Below are positions 48,023 to 57,416 of a stretch of DNA of 64,000 nt, in pieces. The DNA comes from Colwellia psychrerythraea (GTDB lineage: Bacteria; Pseudomonadota; Gammaproteobacteria; Enterobacterales; Alteromonadaceae): the NCBI RefSeq assembly GCF_000764185.1, contig NZ_JQEC01000072.1, forward strand, positions 1 to 64,000, written 5' to 3'. The notes below the pieces were generated by a model, which had not been told where the DNA came from, searched no databases, and saw nothing but the letters and a program-made list of their open reading frames with translations. Positions within the stretch are counted from its first letter, which is position 1; each line of letters starts with the position of its first letter. Position numbers and translations under genes: made by a program.

Positions 48023-49498
48023 ATGGCGTTTTTTAAAATTTTAGTTGATATGTTTAAATTTCCTTTTGTTATATTTATGCTGATATTCTCACTGCTTAGC
48101 GGTAATTCAGTAGCCCTTGAAGTAAACGATTTGTACCAAGTTAATATTGTTGTAGATTCACAGGATAGTGAATTACGTGAACAGGCGATAAAAAAAGCAC
48201 TCCAAGGTGTGTTTTTGAAAGTTGGCGGTAAAAAAAGTGTCTTAACGCATAAAGTTTTACGACAAGCGCAAAAAAGAGCTAGTCGTTATGTAAGTCAATA
48301 TCGCTATCAACGTAAAGATGAGCAACTAAGTTTGGTTGTCAGCTTCAACGAAAATAAAGTAAACCAATTATTTAAAAAAGCAAACTTAGCATTGTGGGGC
48401 AGCTTACGACCGCAAGTACTGCTGTGGTTAATCGATGAGCAAGGTACAAGCCGCAATATGATAGCTGCGGATGCTGAGTCTATAATTCCCGCGAGTGTAA
48501 ATGATTTCTCTATAGAGCGAGGTTTACCTATTATTATGCCGTTGATGGATTTAACGGATAATGAAAATGTAGTGTTGAGTGACTTTTGGGGGTATTTCCC
48601 TGAACAAATTCAACAAGCTTCGCTGCGCTATTTTGCCGACACGGTTGTGGTAATGAAAGTATCAGATTCGAGTCTAGTTATGGATACTGAGCAGAGTGAA
48701 ACCACGGGTGATTTAGATAATATTTCTTGTGGTTTGTTATGTGTAGAGCAAAAAGTTGAAAGCCCTAAAGTTTTAGAATGGCGTATCTACACCCAAGGCA
48801 CGCTATATGTGCAGAAATATCAGGGTGTTGATAAAGTCAGCTTAATTAATCAGGGTTTATCTGATATTACTGAGTTTATTTATCAATCTTATGCCTTATT
48901 AGCTTCTGCAGAAAATGAAGTTGTTATTGAAGTGCAAAATGTTACTTCACTAACGAGCGATAGCCAAGTATTCAACTTCCTTACAGACTTATCATCAGTT
49001 AAAACTGTGACTTTAATCAGCGCACAAAGTAGTGTTCGCCGGTTTCAGTTAGATTTAGTTGGCTCACAAACTTCCTTTTTAGCCTCGTTAAAGTTGAATA
49101 CAAAATTGACGCAAAAATTTGACTCACAATTTGATGATTTACCTGTGATAGATGAAATCGATGAGCAACACGATGTAGACAGCAATTTTGAGCGTGACAT
49201 ATTAAGTGATTTACGAACCCCGATGAAGATTGTTGTTTTAGGTGAGGACAATGCGGTAAAACACAATTTGGAGGATAATGTTCAAGACAATGCTCAAAGT
49301 AGTGCTCAATATAATAACCAAGAGACTATTGATAAAAGTTTGTCGGCAAGTAATTTACCTTCAGAGGAAGACAACGCTATAGATGCTAAGCCAGGCACTG
49401 AACTTTCAACAAGCGAGCAAGACTCGGCAATAAAGGCTTTAACACCACCGTTAACTATTATTCCCAACATACCCGTTTTTTATTGGGAGCAAGGATGA
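48023..49498 (+). CDS. DUF2066-domain exported protein
   Basis: 491 residues with a signal-like hydrophobic stretch (FPFVIFMLIFSLLSG) cut near residue 32. The conserved DUF2066 region occupies about residues 35-360; the C-terminal about 90 residues are acidic and low-complexity (Asp/Asn/Ser/Gln-rich). Function is unknown. Its stop overlaps the hda start by four bases (ATGA), so translation of the two is probably coupled. Conserved between purM and hda in related organisms, as I recall. Confidence 0.85.
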   Translation: MAFFKILVDMFKFPFVIFMLIFSLLSGNSVALEVNDLYQVNIVVDSQDSELREQAIKKALQGVFLKVGGKKSVLTHKVLRQAQKRASRYVSQYRYQRKDEQLSLVVSFNENKVNQLFKKANLALWGSLRPQVLLWLIDEQGTSRNMIAADAESIIPASVNDFSIERGLPIIMPLMDLTDNENVVLSDFWGYFPEQIQQASLRYFADTVVVMKVSDSSLVMDTEQSETTGDLDNISCGLLCVEQKVESPKVLEWRIYTQGTLYVQKYQGVDKVSLINQGLSDITEFIYQSYALLASAENEVVIEVQNVTSLTSDSQVFNFLTDLSSVKTVTLISAQSSVRRFQLDLVGSQTSFLASLKLNTKLTQKFDSQFDDLPVIDEIDEQHDVDSNFERDILSDLRTPMKIVVLGEDNAVKHNLEDNVQDNAQSSAQYNNQETIDKSLSASNLPSEEDNAIDAKPGTELSTSEQDSAIKALTPPLTIIPNIPVFYWEQG

Positions 49499-50205
49499 AG
49501 CAAGTAGCTCAATTAACCCTGATGGTGCAGTTACCTGATGATGAGACTTTTGAAAGTTTTAAAAGTGATCTTAATGTCGGTGTAGTCAGTCAATTAAAGT
49601 CGTACATTGAACAAGTACAAGATACACCGCACGGTTTTTATTTATTTGGCTTATCCAGTGCTGGCAAGTCACACTTGTTACATGCCAGTAGTACTTACGC
49701 GGCACAAGTTGGTAAGTCTTCTGTGTGTCTATCTTGTGCGGAATTAAAACACTTACCCGTAGAAGTACTCGATGGTTTAGAGCAAATTGATTTAATTTGT
49801 TTAGATGACATTCATTTAATTGCCGGTGATAAAAAGTGGCAGCAAGCGATATTTGATTTGTTTAACCGCGTGCTTGAGCAAAATAATTATTTATTAATCT
49901 CAGGAAATGAAAGTGCTCAACAGTTAGGTATTAGCTTACCGGATCTTGTTTCTAGGCTTTCTTGGGGGTTGACTGAGCAAGTAAAGCCACTTGATGATGA
50001 AGCAAAGATTGCTGCTATTCAACATAGAGCTACGCAGCGCGGTTTATTTTTATCTGATGAGGTGGTTAAATTTTTGCTTAATCGCTTAAGTAGGGATATG
50101 GACAGCTTGATCAAGTCACTGGATGTGCTAGATAAAGCCTCAATTCAAGAGCAAAGAAAGATTACCATACCTTTTATTAAAGAAGTGCTTAGTCTTAACA
50201 GCTAA
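49495..50205 (+). CDS. hda: DnaA regulatory inactivator Hda
   Basis: 236 residues from ATG 49495, preceded by GGGAG at a 5-base spacing; a TTG 12 bases earlier is less likely. Hda with the beta clamp stimulates ATP hydrolysis by DnaA and so restrains replication initiation. The N-terminus has a clamp-binding motif (QLTLMVQL) followed by LPDDETFESF as in E. coli. The AAA+ domain has a Walker A variant FGLSSAGKSHLLHA, Walker B LICLDDIH, and the arginine-finger region LPDLVSRLSWG. It ends in a 36-bp palindromic terminator. Confidence 0.95.
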   Translation: MKQVAQLTLMVQLPDDETFESFKSDLNVGVVSQLKSYIEQVQDTPHGFYLFGLSSAGKSHLLHASSTYAAQVGKSSVCLSCAELKHLPVEVLDGLEQIDLICLDDIHLIAGDKKWQQAIFDLFNRVLEQNNYLLISGNESAQQLGISLPDLVSRLSWGLTEQVKPLDDEAKIAAIQHRATQRGLFLSDEVVKFLLNRLSRDMDSLIKSLDVLDKASIQEQRKITIPFIKEVLSLNS

Positions 50206-50228
50206 CTCATGGCTAATAAAATGAAACA

Positions 50229-50264
50229 ATAAAAAAGCACGATTAATTAATCGTGCTTTTTTAT
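50229..50264. terminator. Bidirectional terminator after hda
   Basis: A 36-bp perfect palindrome with no unpaired centre, containing AAAAAAGCACGATTAA and its complement, with A and T tracts at the ends. It separates hda from the convergent metalloprotease-like gene. Confidence 0.9.
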
Positions 50265-50293
50265 ATTAAAATTTTGTATCAGACTTATAGTCT

Positions 50294-52228
50294 CTAACCC
50301 TTGGGTAAAGGTTTTTCATAATAACGAGTAACGTTATTTAGCGGCCTTTCAACAGAGCTCGTTGAAGAGGCTCTCGGTAGTGTGTACCCTTTAAATTGTT
50401 GCATTAAGAGAGTAGGGTCTGTCTCAGTAGAGCTGATGGCTAAATTACCTAACCAGCTATTACCGCTAACCATCTCTATTGGCATAGGAACTGTTGCAAT
50501 TGCTGTTTGGCTGTCAAATTCAGGTAATACTCGAATAGCACTAAATAATACCCTATCTGTTAATTTATCATCACCAATGCGGCCACGTTGGCCCCAAGTT
50601 ACAATATAGTCACTTGCTGAAATATTATTACCAGTAGGTTGATTAGTTATAGCAACATCGCGAATAACCCCAAAGCGATATTGCATCATCAATTCTTCAA
50701 ATAACATCGCATAGTCTTCGCGTAAACTTGAATAAGCATAAAAGTCAGTTGCGCGATCTGGTCTGAAATAAAGCTCTATATCGCTTGGCTGATAATTTTT
50801 TTGTATTTGGTTAGCTGCTTCACCGGCAAAACTAACTTGCGCTAAATTACGCATTTCTTGGCTTGCTAAGGGTAGGGTAATAGCGAGCTGGTCTGATTCA
50901 AAATCACTACTTAATGCTGCATCTAATATGCGCTGATTATTACTGTGTATATACCATTCATTACTGGGGAAAAAGTCATTAGCGTGAGCAAGTTCATGAT
51001 ACATTAACGAAGTTAAACGGTATAAACCATCAGCCGAGGAGCGGGTAACTCGATCAGCTTTATCATAACTCTGGCTGGCGTAGTCATTATCTTTGACATA
51101 ACGCCAAGGCATAACAAACTGTAAATCTTTACCGAAATCAGCTCTAAAGTCAGGGGCCTCATTAATGGTATCTCGCTCTTGTGGTGTTAACCACAGGTTT
51201 TCAGCATCTAAATATATTGCTCCGGTGGCTGCCCAATAAAAGGAAGGGCGCACATCGTAAGCAATAACAATTGCCGTAGTTGCTCTCAATAAGTTTTTAA
51301 TGTCGTTGTTAACATCATCATTAATTAAGAAATCTTTAAATCTATCGCCCATCCATTGGTGGGATACAACAACTCTGTCCATAATAGTATCAACAGAAAG
51401 TATTGCAGAAGAGCCTTTTACCTCTTCAGCAAGCAAAGGTATTTTAGCGAGGGCGCATGAGCTAGTTAGCGCATTTGAATATACACAGTCGACAATGTTT
51501 TGTGCATAGGGGCTGTTGGTATTATAAGGAAAAGCACTTGCATTACGATCTGAGAAATAGGCATTGCTATTAATCTCATTGGCGGGCTCAACCAAAACTG
51601 CCACTTGGTCGTTATAAATGGCATTATTACTGCTATTGGTAGCGGTAATATTAAAAGTAATAATCGTATCAAAGTCTACTTGCGGCGCGTCAAAAAATAC
51701 TGCCAATTCACCATTACTGTTACCTGAAGTTAAAGTAACAAATGGACCTTCTATTTGCTGCCATTGCAATGTAGTGATATCAACGGATGAGTGTAATTCA
51801 CTGCGAAATGACACTTTATTGTCCGATAATGCTGAATGAGATAAACGCGCAGTAATATTGTTGAAATCATCATTAACGGTAATGTTTTTTGCTAACGTTT
51901 GTTGGCTGCCATTATTAAGAGTAAAGCTGACGGTGAAAGCATATTCGCCCGCAAGGGTTGGCGTAAAAGAGATCACTTTACTGGTTTTAGCTAATATGGT
52001 AACTGGCTCTCCAGCGCTTTGTCGCCAGTTAATATCAGTGACTGTATCAAAAGGATAATGAAGAAGAAGGTCTATGCTTTGATTGATGTTTTGAGTTTTA
52101 TCAAGTTGAACTATGCTATCGATTGGGTAATTCGTCTCATGATGATTGGAATTATTATCACAAGCACTTAACAATGTGATTAGTGCAGTGACTACTAGCA
52201 GGTTTTTACTGACAAAACTCAAAGGCAT
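50294..52228 (-). CDS. Lipoprotein with Ig-like/PKD-type modules and a HELAH metalloprotease motif
   Basis: 644 residues with lipobox LSAC (Cys23). Residues about 35-215 look like two beta-sandwich modules (SVQL... GEYAFTVSFTLNNGS; LQWQQIEGPFVTLTSGN), of a type used for surface binding. A C-terminal domain carries YHELAHANDFF at 410-420, so H411, E412 and H415 form a zincin HExxH site; a third ligand is not certain. I do not recognise a named family. It is convergent with hda and upstream of DUF2069 on the other side. Confidence 0.7.
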   Translation of the reverse strand: MPLSFVSKNLLVVTALITLLSACDNNSNHHETNYPIDSIVQLDKTQNINQSIDLLLHYPFDTVTDINWRQSAGEPVTILAKTSKVISFTPTLAGEYAFTVSFTLNNGSQQTLAKNITVNDDFNNITARLSHSALSDNKVSFRSELHSSVDITTLQWQQIEGPFVTLTSGNSNGELAVFFDAPQVDFDTIITFNITATNSSNNAIYNDQVAVLVEPANEINSNAYFSDRNASAFPYNTNSPYAQNIVDCVYSNALTSSCALAKIPLLAEEVKGSSAILSVDTIMDRVVVSHQWMGDRFKDFLINDDVNNDIKNLLRATTAIVIAYDVRPSFYWAATGAIYLDAENLWLTPQERDTINEAPDFRADFGKDLQFVMPWRYVKDNDYASQSYDKADRVTRSSADGLYRLTSLMYHELAHANDFFPSNEWYIHSNNQRILDAALSSDFESDQLAITLPLASQEMRNLAQVSFAGEAANQIQKNYQPSDIELYFRPDRATDFYAYSSLREDYAMLFEELMMQYRFGVIRDVAITNQPTGNNISASDYIVTWGQRGRIGDDKLTDRVLFSAIRVLPEFDSQTAIATVPMPIEMVSGNSWLGNLAISSTETDPTLLMQQFKGYTLPRASSTSSVERPLNNVTRYYEKPLPKG

Positions 52229-52269
52229 TTATTTCTTCTTTTTTAATCAAAGGGACAAAAGAGTTAGGG

Positions 52270-52665
52270 TTATTTATTATCTTTCTTTTTCCGTATGCTT
52301 AACCCAAGCTCTTGACCACGGAATTTAGCGTAATAGGTAGCACCAAAAAACATAGCGCTAGCAAAAACTAATTCTAATATTGCCCATATCATGTCTGATG
52401 GCAAGACCCACAGTGTAGTTAAGCTATGCAAAAAATAAATCAAGACTATAAAATTAGACCAAGCATAGGTGAAAGGGTTGCCTTGGAGCATGCCTTTTAA
52501 TGGAAACAATAATGGCAGGGTAAATAGCAGTAAGGAGGTTGTAGTACTTAAGCTTTCACTTGGGCTTAATACTATTAGCCAAAGTGGCATAAAAATAAGT
52601 AGAGAAAAATAGCCGGCTAGGGCTATTTTTTTATAGTTATCCGTTGAAAGTCTCTGTTTGTTCAT
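52270..52665 (-). CDS. DUF2069 inner-membrane protein
   Basis: 131 residues with four predicted TM helices and a basic C-terminus (RKKKDNK). It matches the DUF2069 family in length and spacing. The function is unknown. It lies 39 bases after arsC on the same strand, an arrangement seen in related gammaproteobacteria, and is likely part of a bepA-arsC-DUF2069 run. Confidence 0.85.
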   Translation of the reverse strand: MNKQRLSTDNYKKIALAGYFSLLIFMPLWLIVLSPSESLSTTTSLLLFTLPLLFPLKGMLQGNPFTYAWSNFIVLIYFLHSLTTLWVLPSDMIWAILELVFASAMFFGATYYAKFRGQELGLSIRKKKDNK

Positions 52666-52704
52666 AGGGCTCTTAAATATTTAATAAGTTAGTAGTAATA
52701 GCGC

Positions 52705-53055
52705 TTAAAAAAAGCTTAAAACATTTTCTGGCGGACGGCCAATAATTGCGCTATTCCCATTAGTGACAATAGGGCGTTCAATCAGCTTAGCTGTATTTGC
52801 CATAGCTATTATCAGTGCTTCTTCAGTGGCCCCTTTTAAGTTTTGCTCAGTAAACTCTGCTTCTTTGACACGCATCATTTCAAGGGCTGAGCAGTTTAGC
52901 TGGCTTTGTAGTTGTTTAATTTTCTCAACATTTAGTGGCGTTTTCAAGTACTCAACTATGGTGATTTCTTGTTGTGATTTCTGTGCTTGCTCTTCAAGTA
53001 ATGCCAGGGTCTGACGGCTTTTAGAACATCTCGGGTTGTGATAAATAGTAAACAT
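52705..53055 (-). CDS. arsC: ArsC-family glutaredoxin-dependent reductase (YfgD type)
   Basis: 116 residues with the thioredoxin-fold active site YHNPRCSKS (Cys10). Such proteins reduce arsenate with glutathione and glutaredoxin in bona fide ArsC. Members at this chromosomal position (next to bepA, as E. coli YfgD) are not in an ars operon and their true substrate is uncertain; no arsR or arsB is here. Confidence 0.88.
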   Translation of the reverse strand: MFTIYHNPRCSKSRQTLALLEEQAQKSQQEITIVEYLKTPLNVEKIKQLQSQLNCSALEMMRVKEAEFTEQNLKGATEEALIIAMANTAKLIERPIVTNGNSAIIGRPPENVLSFF

Positions 53056-53116
53056 GGGTTTCCTTAACTAATAAAATTATTGTAAAAATATCAACTGTTA
53101 GAACTGGGGTAAAAGG

Positions 53117-54583
53117 TTAAAGTCGTTTTAAACGGTTTTCTTGTTCTTGAAACTGCAAAATACGGGCTTTTATTCTTTTTTGCATGAGCGGCTGCTTGTC
53201 AAGAAAAGTATAACTAGTCTGTAATTCATCTACCGCTTTTGAATAACCACCTAACAAGGCGTAAACTTCTGCTTTGTTCATGTGCATTAAGCCCATTTTC
53301 CCTTGTGAGCGGTACAAAGTGGTTAATATATCATAAGCAATAAAGTTGCCCGGGTTGACTAATAAAAAGTCGTGTAAAATTTGTGCGGCAAGATCGTAAT
53401 TTTTTACCTTAAGTAATGCGTTGGCGTAGTTTAAGCTCACCACCTGATTATTTGGCATAAATAAATTCAATTGCTCAAGCATTTTAATTGCTTTAGGTGT
53501 TTGATTATTCGCTATGTAAACATCAGTTAAAGCATCAACGTAAAATAAATTATTTTTATCCGCTTGTTTTAATTCTTCGAGTAATTGTTGCGCTTGGTCT
53601 ATTTGTTTGTCTTCAAAATAAGATAAAGCCAAACCATATTGTGCGGCCGCTTTTAACGCATAGCGTTTTTTCGACAATTGCAATTTGAAATAGCTGATGT
53701 TTGATTTAGCATCCCCTTGATATCTTGATTTTAACCGTGCCTTAGTTAATTCAAAACCTAAGCTAGGCGGAATGGGCCTAGCTGGGTAGTTTAATGCACG
53801 TTGTCGGGCATCAGTGATCCGAGATTCTGGCATGGGATGGGTAAGTAACATTGCCGGTGGCTTGCTGGCATAACGATATTTTGCAGACATCTTGCTAAAA
53901 AAGCTGGCAGCGCCTTGAGGATCAAAACCGCTGGTAGCTAATAAAGCAATACCAACTCTATCTGCTTCTTTTTCATTTCCACGAGTATAGTTAATACTTG
54001 CCTGCTGACTTGCAGCCATACTGGCACTTAGAGCAGCCATACCGACAGTAGGGTTAACTAAAGTGATTAAAACACTGGAAAGCATTGCCGCCATGGACAA
54101 TGTTTGAGTCTGGCTTTGAGATTCTAACCGACGCGCTAAATGACGTTGAGTAACATGAGATATTTCATGAGCAATAACCGATGCTAGCTCACTTTCAGTA
54201 TCTGCTGTGGTAATTAAGCCACTATGAATACCGACATGTCCGCCAAAAAATGCAAAAGCGTTTAATTCCTTATTGTTTACTAGGAAAAACTCAAAAGCAT
54301 AATTCACCCCTTGGGCATTTTTAACCAGACTGTTTCCTAAATGATTAATGTATTCAATAAGCACAGGGTCTTGAATAAGTGGTTGTGAGGCGCGTAATTG
54401 GCGCATCATTGCTTGACCAATTTGCAGTTCTTTATCTATTGATAAAACACTGTAGGCGGAAATACCAATGTCAGGTAATTTGTTTTTATTGTTCTGGTTA
54501 ATGGCACTGGCATTAAAGCTTGTCGCTAGGGCAATACCTAATGTTAGCAATAAGGCGTTAAACATGGGTTTTAGGTTAAACAA
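53117..54583 (-). CDS. bepA: Periplasmic metalloprotease/chaperone BepA
   Basis: 488 residues, as in E. coli BepA (487). Signal peptide cut near residue 27. An M48 peptidase domain has H139-E140 and H143 (HEISH) with the third ligand in GNEKEAD. The C-terminal half is TPR repeats that contact BAM substrates; BepA degrades or assists LptD folding. Translation appears to start at TTG 54583 with AGGA 8 bases upstream; the ATG at 54565 has no such site. It lies 3' of the unrecognised gene at 54644. Confidence 0.93.
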   Translation of the reverse strand: MFNLKPMFNALLLTLGIALATSFNASAINQNNKNKLPDIGISAYSVLSIDKELQIGQAMMRQLRASQPLIQDPVLIEYINHLGNSLVKNAQGVNYAFEFFLVNNKELNAFAFFGGHVGIHSGLITTADTESELASVIAHEISHVTQRHLARRLESQSQTQTLSMAAMLSSVLITLVNPTVGMAALSASMAASQQASINYTRGNEKEADRVGIALLATSGFDPQGAASFFSKMSAKYRYASKPPAMLLTHPMPESRITDARQRALNYPARPIPPSLGFELTKARLKSRYQGDAKSNISYFKLQLSKKRYALKAAAQYGLALSYFEDKQIDQAQQLLEELKQADKNNLFYVDALTDVYIANNQTPKAIKMLEQLNLFMPNNQVVSLNYANALLKVKNYDLAAQILHDFLLVNPGNFIAYDILTTLYRSQGKMGLMHMNKAEVYALLGGYSKAVDELQTSYTFLDKQPLMQKRIKARILQFQEQENRLKRL

Positions 54584-54643
54584 TATTACATCCTATATTC
54601 ATTATCGAAATATATATGGGTTATTAAAGGTGAGTTAAAACAA

Positions 54644-55252
54644 TTAACTTTCTTGGTTAAGAATATTACCATTTCTTTTATCAATTTCTTGATAAAACTC
54701 GGCAATACTATAGCCTTTGACCGCAATAATTTGAAAAGATTCGCTTAATATTGTGATTAACTCTTCAACTTTGTAATGCGCAAATTTTAATAAGGCTATA
54801 TCAGCTTCATCACCACTTTGAAAACAATGTACTGAGAAGGCTACTAAGCTATTAATACGAAAGAGCATCTGCATCTTTTCTGGATACCATGTATTAAATG
54901 GGCATTTACCTTTAGTAATCATACTTTGTGTGATTGTTATGCCATCGACAGCAGGGTAGCAGTGTAACTCGTAACCCATGTCATTGTACTCATGGCGTAA
55001 ACTAATTTGTGGCTTGTTTTTAACTTGTAGATAGCCGTCCGGATCTTTACTGGCATCTAACAGCGATAAATTCCAAGAATTAGGGTTCAAAATTTGTTTA
55101 TAAGCACTATCAAAACCGTGAGTAAGTATACCGTCTAGATCACCTAACGAAGAAGCGAGTATATGATAGAGTGCTGAGACATCGCCCCAGCTAATTCTTT
55201 TTTTGTAAGCATTGATCTCTTTCAAAGAGGCTTCTGGGCTTAATGAACTCAT
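54644..55252 (-). CDS. Unrecognised soluble protein
   Basis: 202 residues, no signal and no membrane segment; rich in Asp, Tyr and Leu, with Cys at KGKCPFNTW and HCFQSGDE but no clear metal site. CAGGA lies upstream of the ATG. It sits 60 bases before bepA on the same strand and is divergent from the TusA-like gene. I cannot assign a family, and the bepA link is only positional. Confidence 0.6.
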   Translation of the reverse strand: MSSLSPEASLKEINAYKKRISWGDVSALYHILASSLGDLDGILTHGFDSAYKQILNPNSWNLSLLDASKDPDGYLQVKNKPQISLRHEYNDMGYELHCYPAVDGITITQSMITKGKCPFNTWYPEKMQMLFRINSLVAFSVHCFQSGDEADIALLKFAHYKVEELITILSESFQIIAVKGYSIAEFYQEIDKRNGNILNQES

Positions 55253-55388
55253 TTAGTTAATATTCCTGATAATAAACTTATTTTCATAAGACTTACCTAT
55301 ATAGGTACGCTATGATAACGCCAGTTAGCACAGTGGATTAATTGTCGCAAATTAGTGAATTAAACTAAAGCGATGTTTTACTTTTTCT

Positions 55389-55610
55389 ATGATTTATAAA
55401 TATGATGGTAGAGGGGAGAAATGTCCCGTACCTTTGGTTAATTTACGTTTATTACTAAAGAAGATGCACCCTAATGACGAGTGTATTATCACCATTGACG
55501 ATCTCGGATCCATTACTGATATTCCTAAATTACTCACTAAACAGGGCTATCATTACCGAGAACAAAACACAGTAAATGGCATTGTCGAAATTAGTATAAA
55601 AGTAACTTAG
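55389..55610 (+). CDS. TusA-like sulfurtransferase
   Basis: 73 residues with the family's KCPVPLVNLR motif, where Cys12 would carry persulfide. TusA proteins pass sulfur in tRNA thiolation or molybdenum-cofactor synthesis. This copy sits next to perM rather than with tus genes, as do some family members with no assigned role. It is probably co-transcribed with perM, 31 bases downstream. Confidence 0.87.
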   Translation: MIYKYDGRGEKCPVPLVNLRLLLKKMHPNDECIITIDDLGSITDIPKLLTKQGYHYREQNTVNGIVEISIKVT

Positions 55611-55641
55611 ACATGTCGAACAAAATAAGAAATAGGAAGTT

Positions 55642-56724
55642 ATGTTTAAGTTATTTAGTGACTGGTATACACGTAAATTCTCAGACCCTCATGCAGTTAC
55701 TTTAGTCGTCATATTAACCTGTATTGCATTATTTATTGCCTTGTTTAGTAATTTATTGATGCCAGTATTTGTCGCAATATCCTTAGCCTTTTTATTAGAC
55801 CTCCCGGTTAATAAGTTAATGCACAGCTCTATGTCACGCTCAAGTGCCACCGTAATTGTTGTCGTTAGTTTTCTTAGTATTTCCTTATTGGCAGTACTCG
55901 GGTTAATGCCAATAATCTGGAAACAAAGCAGCAATTTATTGCAAGAAGTTCCAAATATGATTTCCCAAGGGCAGGAGTATTTATTAACTTTACCTGATAA
56001 ATATCCTGAATTAGTGCACGTATCGCAAATTGACAGCTTTATTGTCATGGTTAATGATAACTTGCTTGAATGGGGACAGGTGGCGCTTAAAGCATCATTA
56101 AACTCAATTTCTGATATTGTTGCCTTAATGGTTTATTTGATTCTTGTCCCACTGATGGTGTTTTTCTTCTTAAAAGATAAAACTGAATTGCTCACTAGTA
56201 TTACCTATTTCTTACCGAAAGAGCGCCGTATGGCAATTAAAGTTGGTAATGAAATGAACCAGCAAATTTTAAATTACATCCGCGGTAAAGTGATTGAAAT
56301 TTTTATTGTTGGTGCCTCAACCACCATTGCTTTTATGTTTCTTGATTTGCAATATGCGTTGTTGTTGGGGGTTTTGGTCGGTTTGTCAGTTTTAGTACCT
56401 TATGTGGGGGCAACAGTTGTTACGTTCCCGGTAATGCTGGTAGCACTTTTTCAATTTGGTCTCAGTAGTGAATTTGGTTACGTTATGCTTGCCTATGGCA
56501 TAATTCAAGCAATAGATGGCAATGTCATTGTACCGCTACTTTTTTCTGAAGCCGTTAACCTTCACCCCGTTGTAATTATCATAGCCGTGATATTTTTTGG
56601 TGGCTTATGGGGTTTTTGGGGGGTGTTTTTTGCAATTCCTTTAGCAACACTGGTAAAAGCGGTTATTAATGCCTGGCCAACAATTCCTGAGCCTGATAGT
56701 AACAGTGAAACTAAGGCTTTATAA
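55642..56724 (+). CDS. perM: PerM family AI-2E-type transporter
   Basis: 360 residues with about eight TM helices, PF01594-like (KDKTELLTSITYFLP, YVGATVVTFPV). E. coli PerM (YfgO) lies beside bepA too. The autoinducer-export role belongs to a related protein and should not be assumed here; substrate is unknown. AGGA is upstream. It shares the run with the TusA-like gene. Confidence 0.9.
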   Translation: MFKLFSDWYTRKFSDPHAVTLVVILTCIALFIALFSNLLMPVFVAISLAFLLDLPVNKLMHSSMSRSSATVIVVVSFLSISLLAVLGLMPIIWKQSSNLLQEVPNMISQGQEYLLTLPDKYPELVHVSQIDSFIVMVNDNLLEWGQVALKASLNSISDIVALMVYLILVPLMVFFFLKDKTELLTSITYFLPKERRMAIKVGNEMNQQILNYIRGKVIEIFIVGASTTIAFMFLDLQYALLLGVLVGLSVLVPYVGATVVTFPVMLVALFQFGLSSEFGYVMLAYGIIQAIDGNVIVPLLFSEAVNLHPVVIIIAVIFFGGLWGFWGVFFAIPLATLVKAVINAWPTIPEPDSNSETKAL

Positions 56725-56820
56725 AAATCAGTGAAAGCTATTTAGAAATAAAGTAAAGAAAACTGAAGTTTAGCTGGAGTAAAACTAAAGCTAAATCAAA
56801 GAATACCGAAAGGACCATTA

Positions 56821-57285
56821 ATGAAATTAACTTATACCCAAAGAGTGATGCCGGCACATAAACGTATGGCGTTGGTGGCTCATGATAATAAAAAGGCTGA
56901 TTTAATTGCTTGGGCGAAAAAGCGCAGTGACGATTTAAAATTTCACCACTTATTCGCTACGGGCACTACTGGTACTTTATTAAGTTCAGCGCTAGGCTTA
57001 CCAATAAAGTGTTTGTTTTCAGGGCCTATGGGTGGTGATCAGCAACTTGGTGCGTTAATCGCTGAGGGCGAGATTGATGTGATGATTTTTTTCTGGGACC
57101 CACTCGATGCTGTACCCCATGATCCCGATGTTAAAGCATTATTAAGGTTAGCTGCTGTATGGAACATTCCGGTAGCGACAAATAAATCGACTGCCAATTT
57201 TCTGATGGATTCAGATTTAATGACACAAGAGAGTCTTATTGAAATACCAGACTATGCGGGTTACCTAGCTGAACGCACTAAATAA
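56821..57285 (+). CDS. mgsA: Methylglyoxal synthase
   Basis: 154 residues, near the E. coli 152. It converts dihydroxyacetone phosphate to methylglyoxal and phosphate. [22 protein letters not shown] with the catalytic Asp, and [22 protein letters not shown] are conserved. The activity relieves phosphate limitation when glycolytic flux is excessive. It is monocistronic, with a strong terminator after it. Confidence 0.96.
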   Translation: MKLTYTQRVMPAHKRMALVAHDNKKADLIAWAKKRSDDLKFHHLFATGTTGTLLSSALGLPIKCLFSGPMGGDQQLGALIAEGEIDVMIFFWDPLDAVPHDPDVKALLRLAAVWNIPVATNKSTANFLMDSDLMTQESLIEIPDYAGYLAERTK

Positions 57286-57329
57286 GCCCAATTAGAGTAA
57301 AAATTAAATCACTTTTCTCATTTATACAT

Positions 57330-57370
57330 AAAAAAGCCCTAAGCTATATTCATTAGCTTAGGGCTTTTTT
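57330..57370. terminator. Bidirectional terminator between mgsA and bcp
   Basis: 17-bp perfect arms (AAAAAAGCCCTAAGCTA and its complement) with a 7-base loop, A and T tracts at the ends. It can serve plus-strand mgsA and minus-strand bcp. Confidence 0.9.
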
Positions 57371-57416
57371 ATGTTACCTATTATTTCTTATGCACTTACC
57401 TAAGTAAGTCATTTAA

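Noticed and set aside
52705-53055. Arsenic-resistance locus
   Set aside because: Only the YfgD-type ArsC homologue is present, in its usual place by bepA; no arsR, arsB or acr3.
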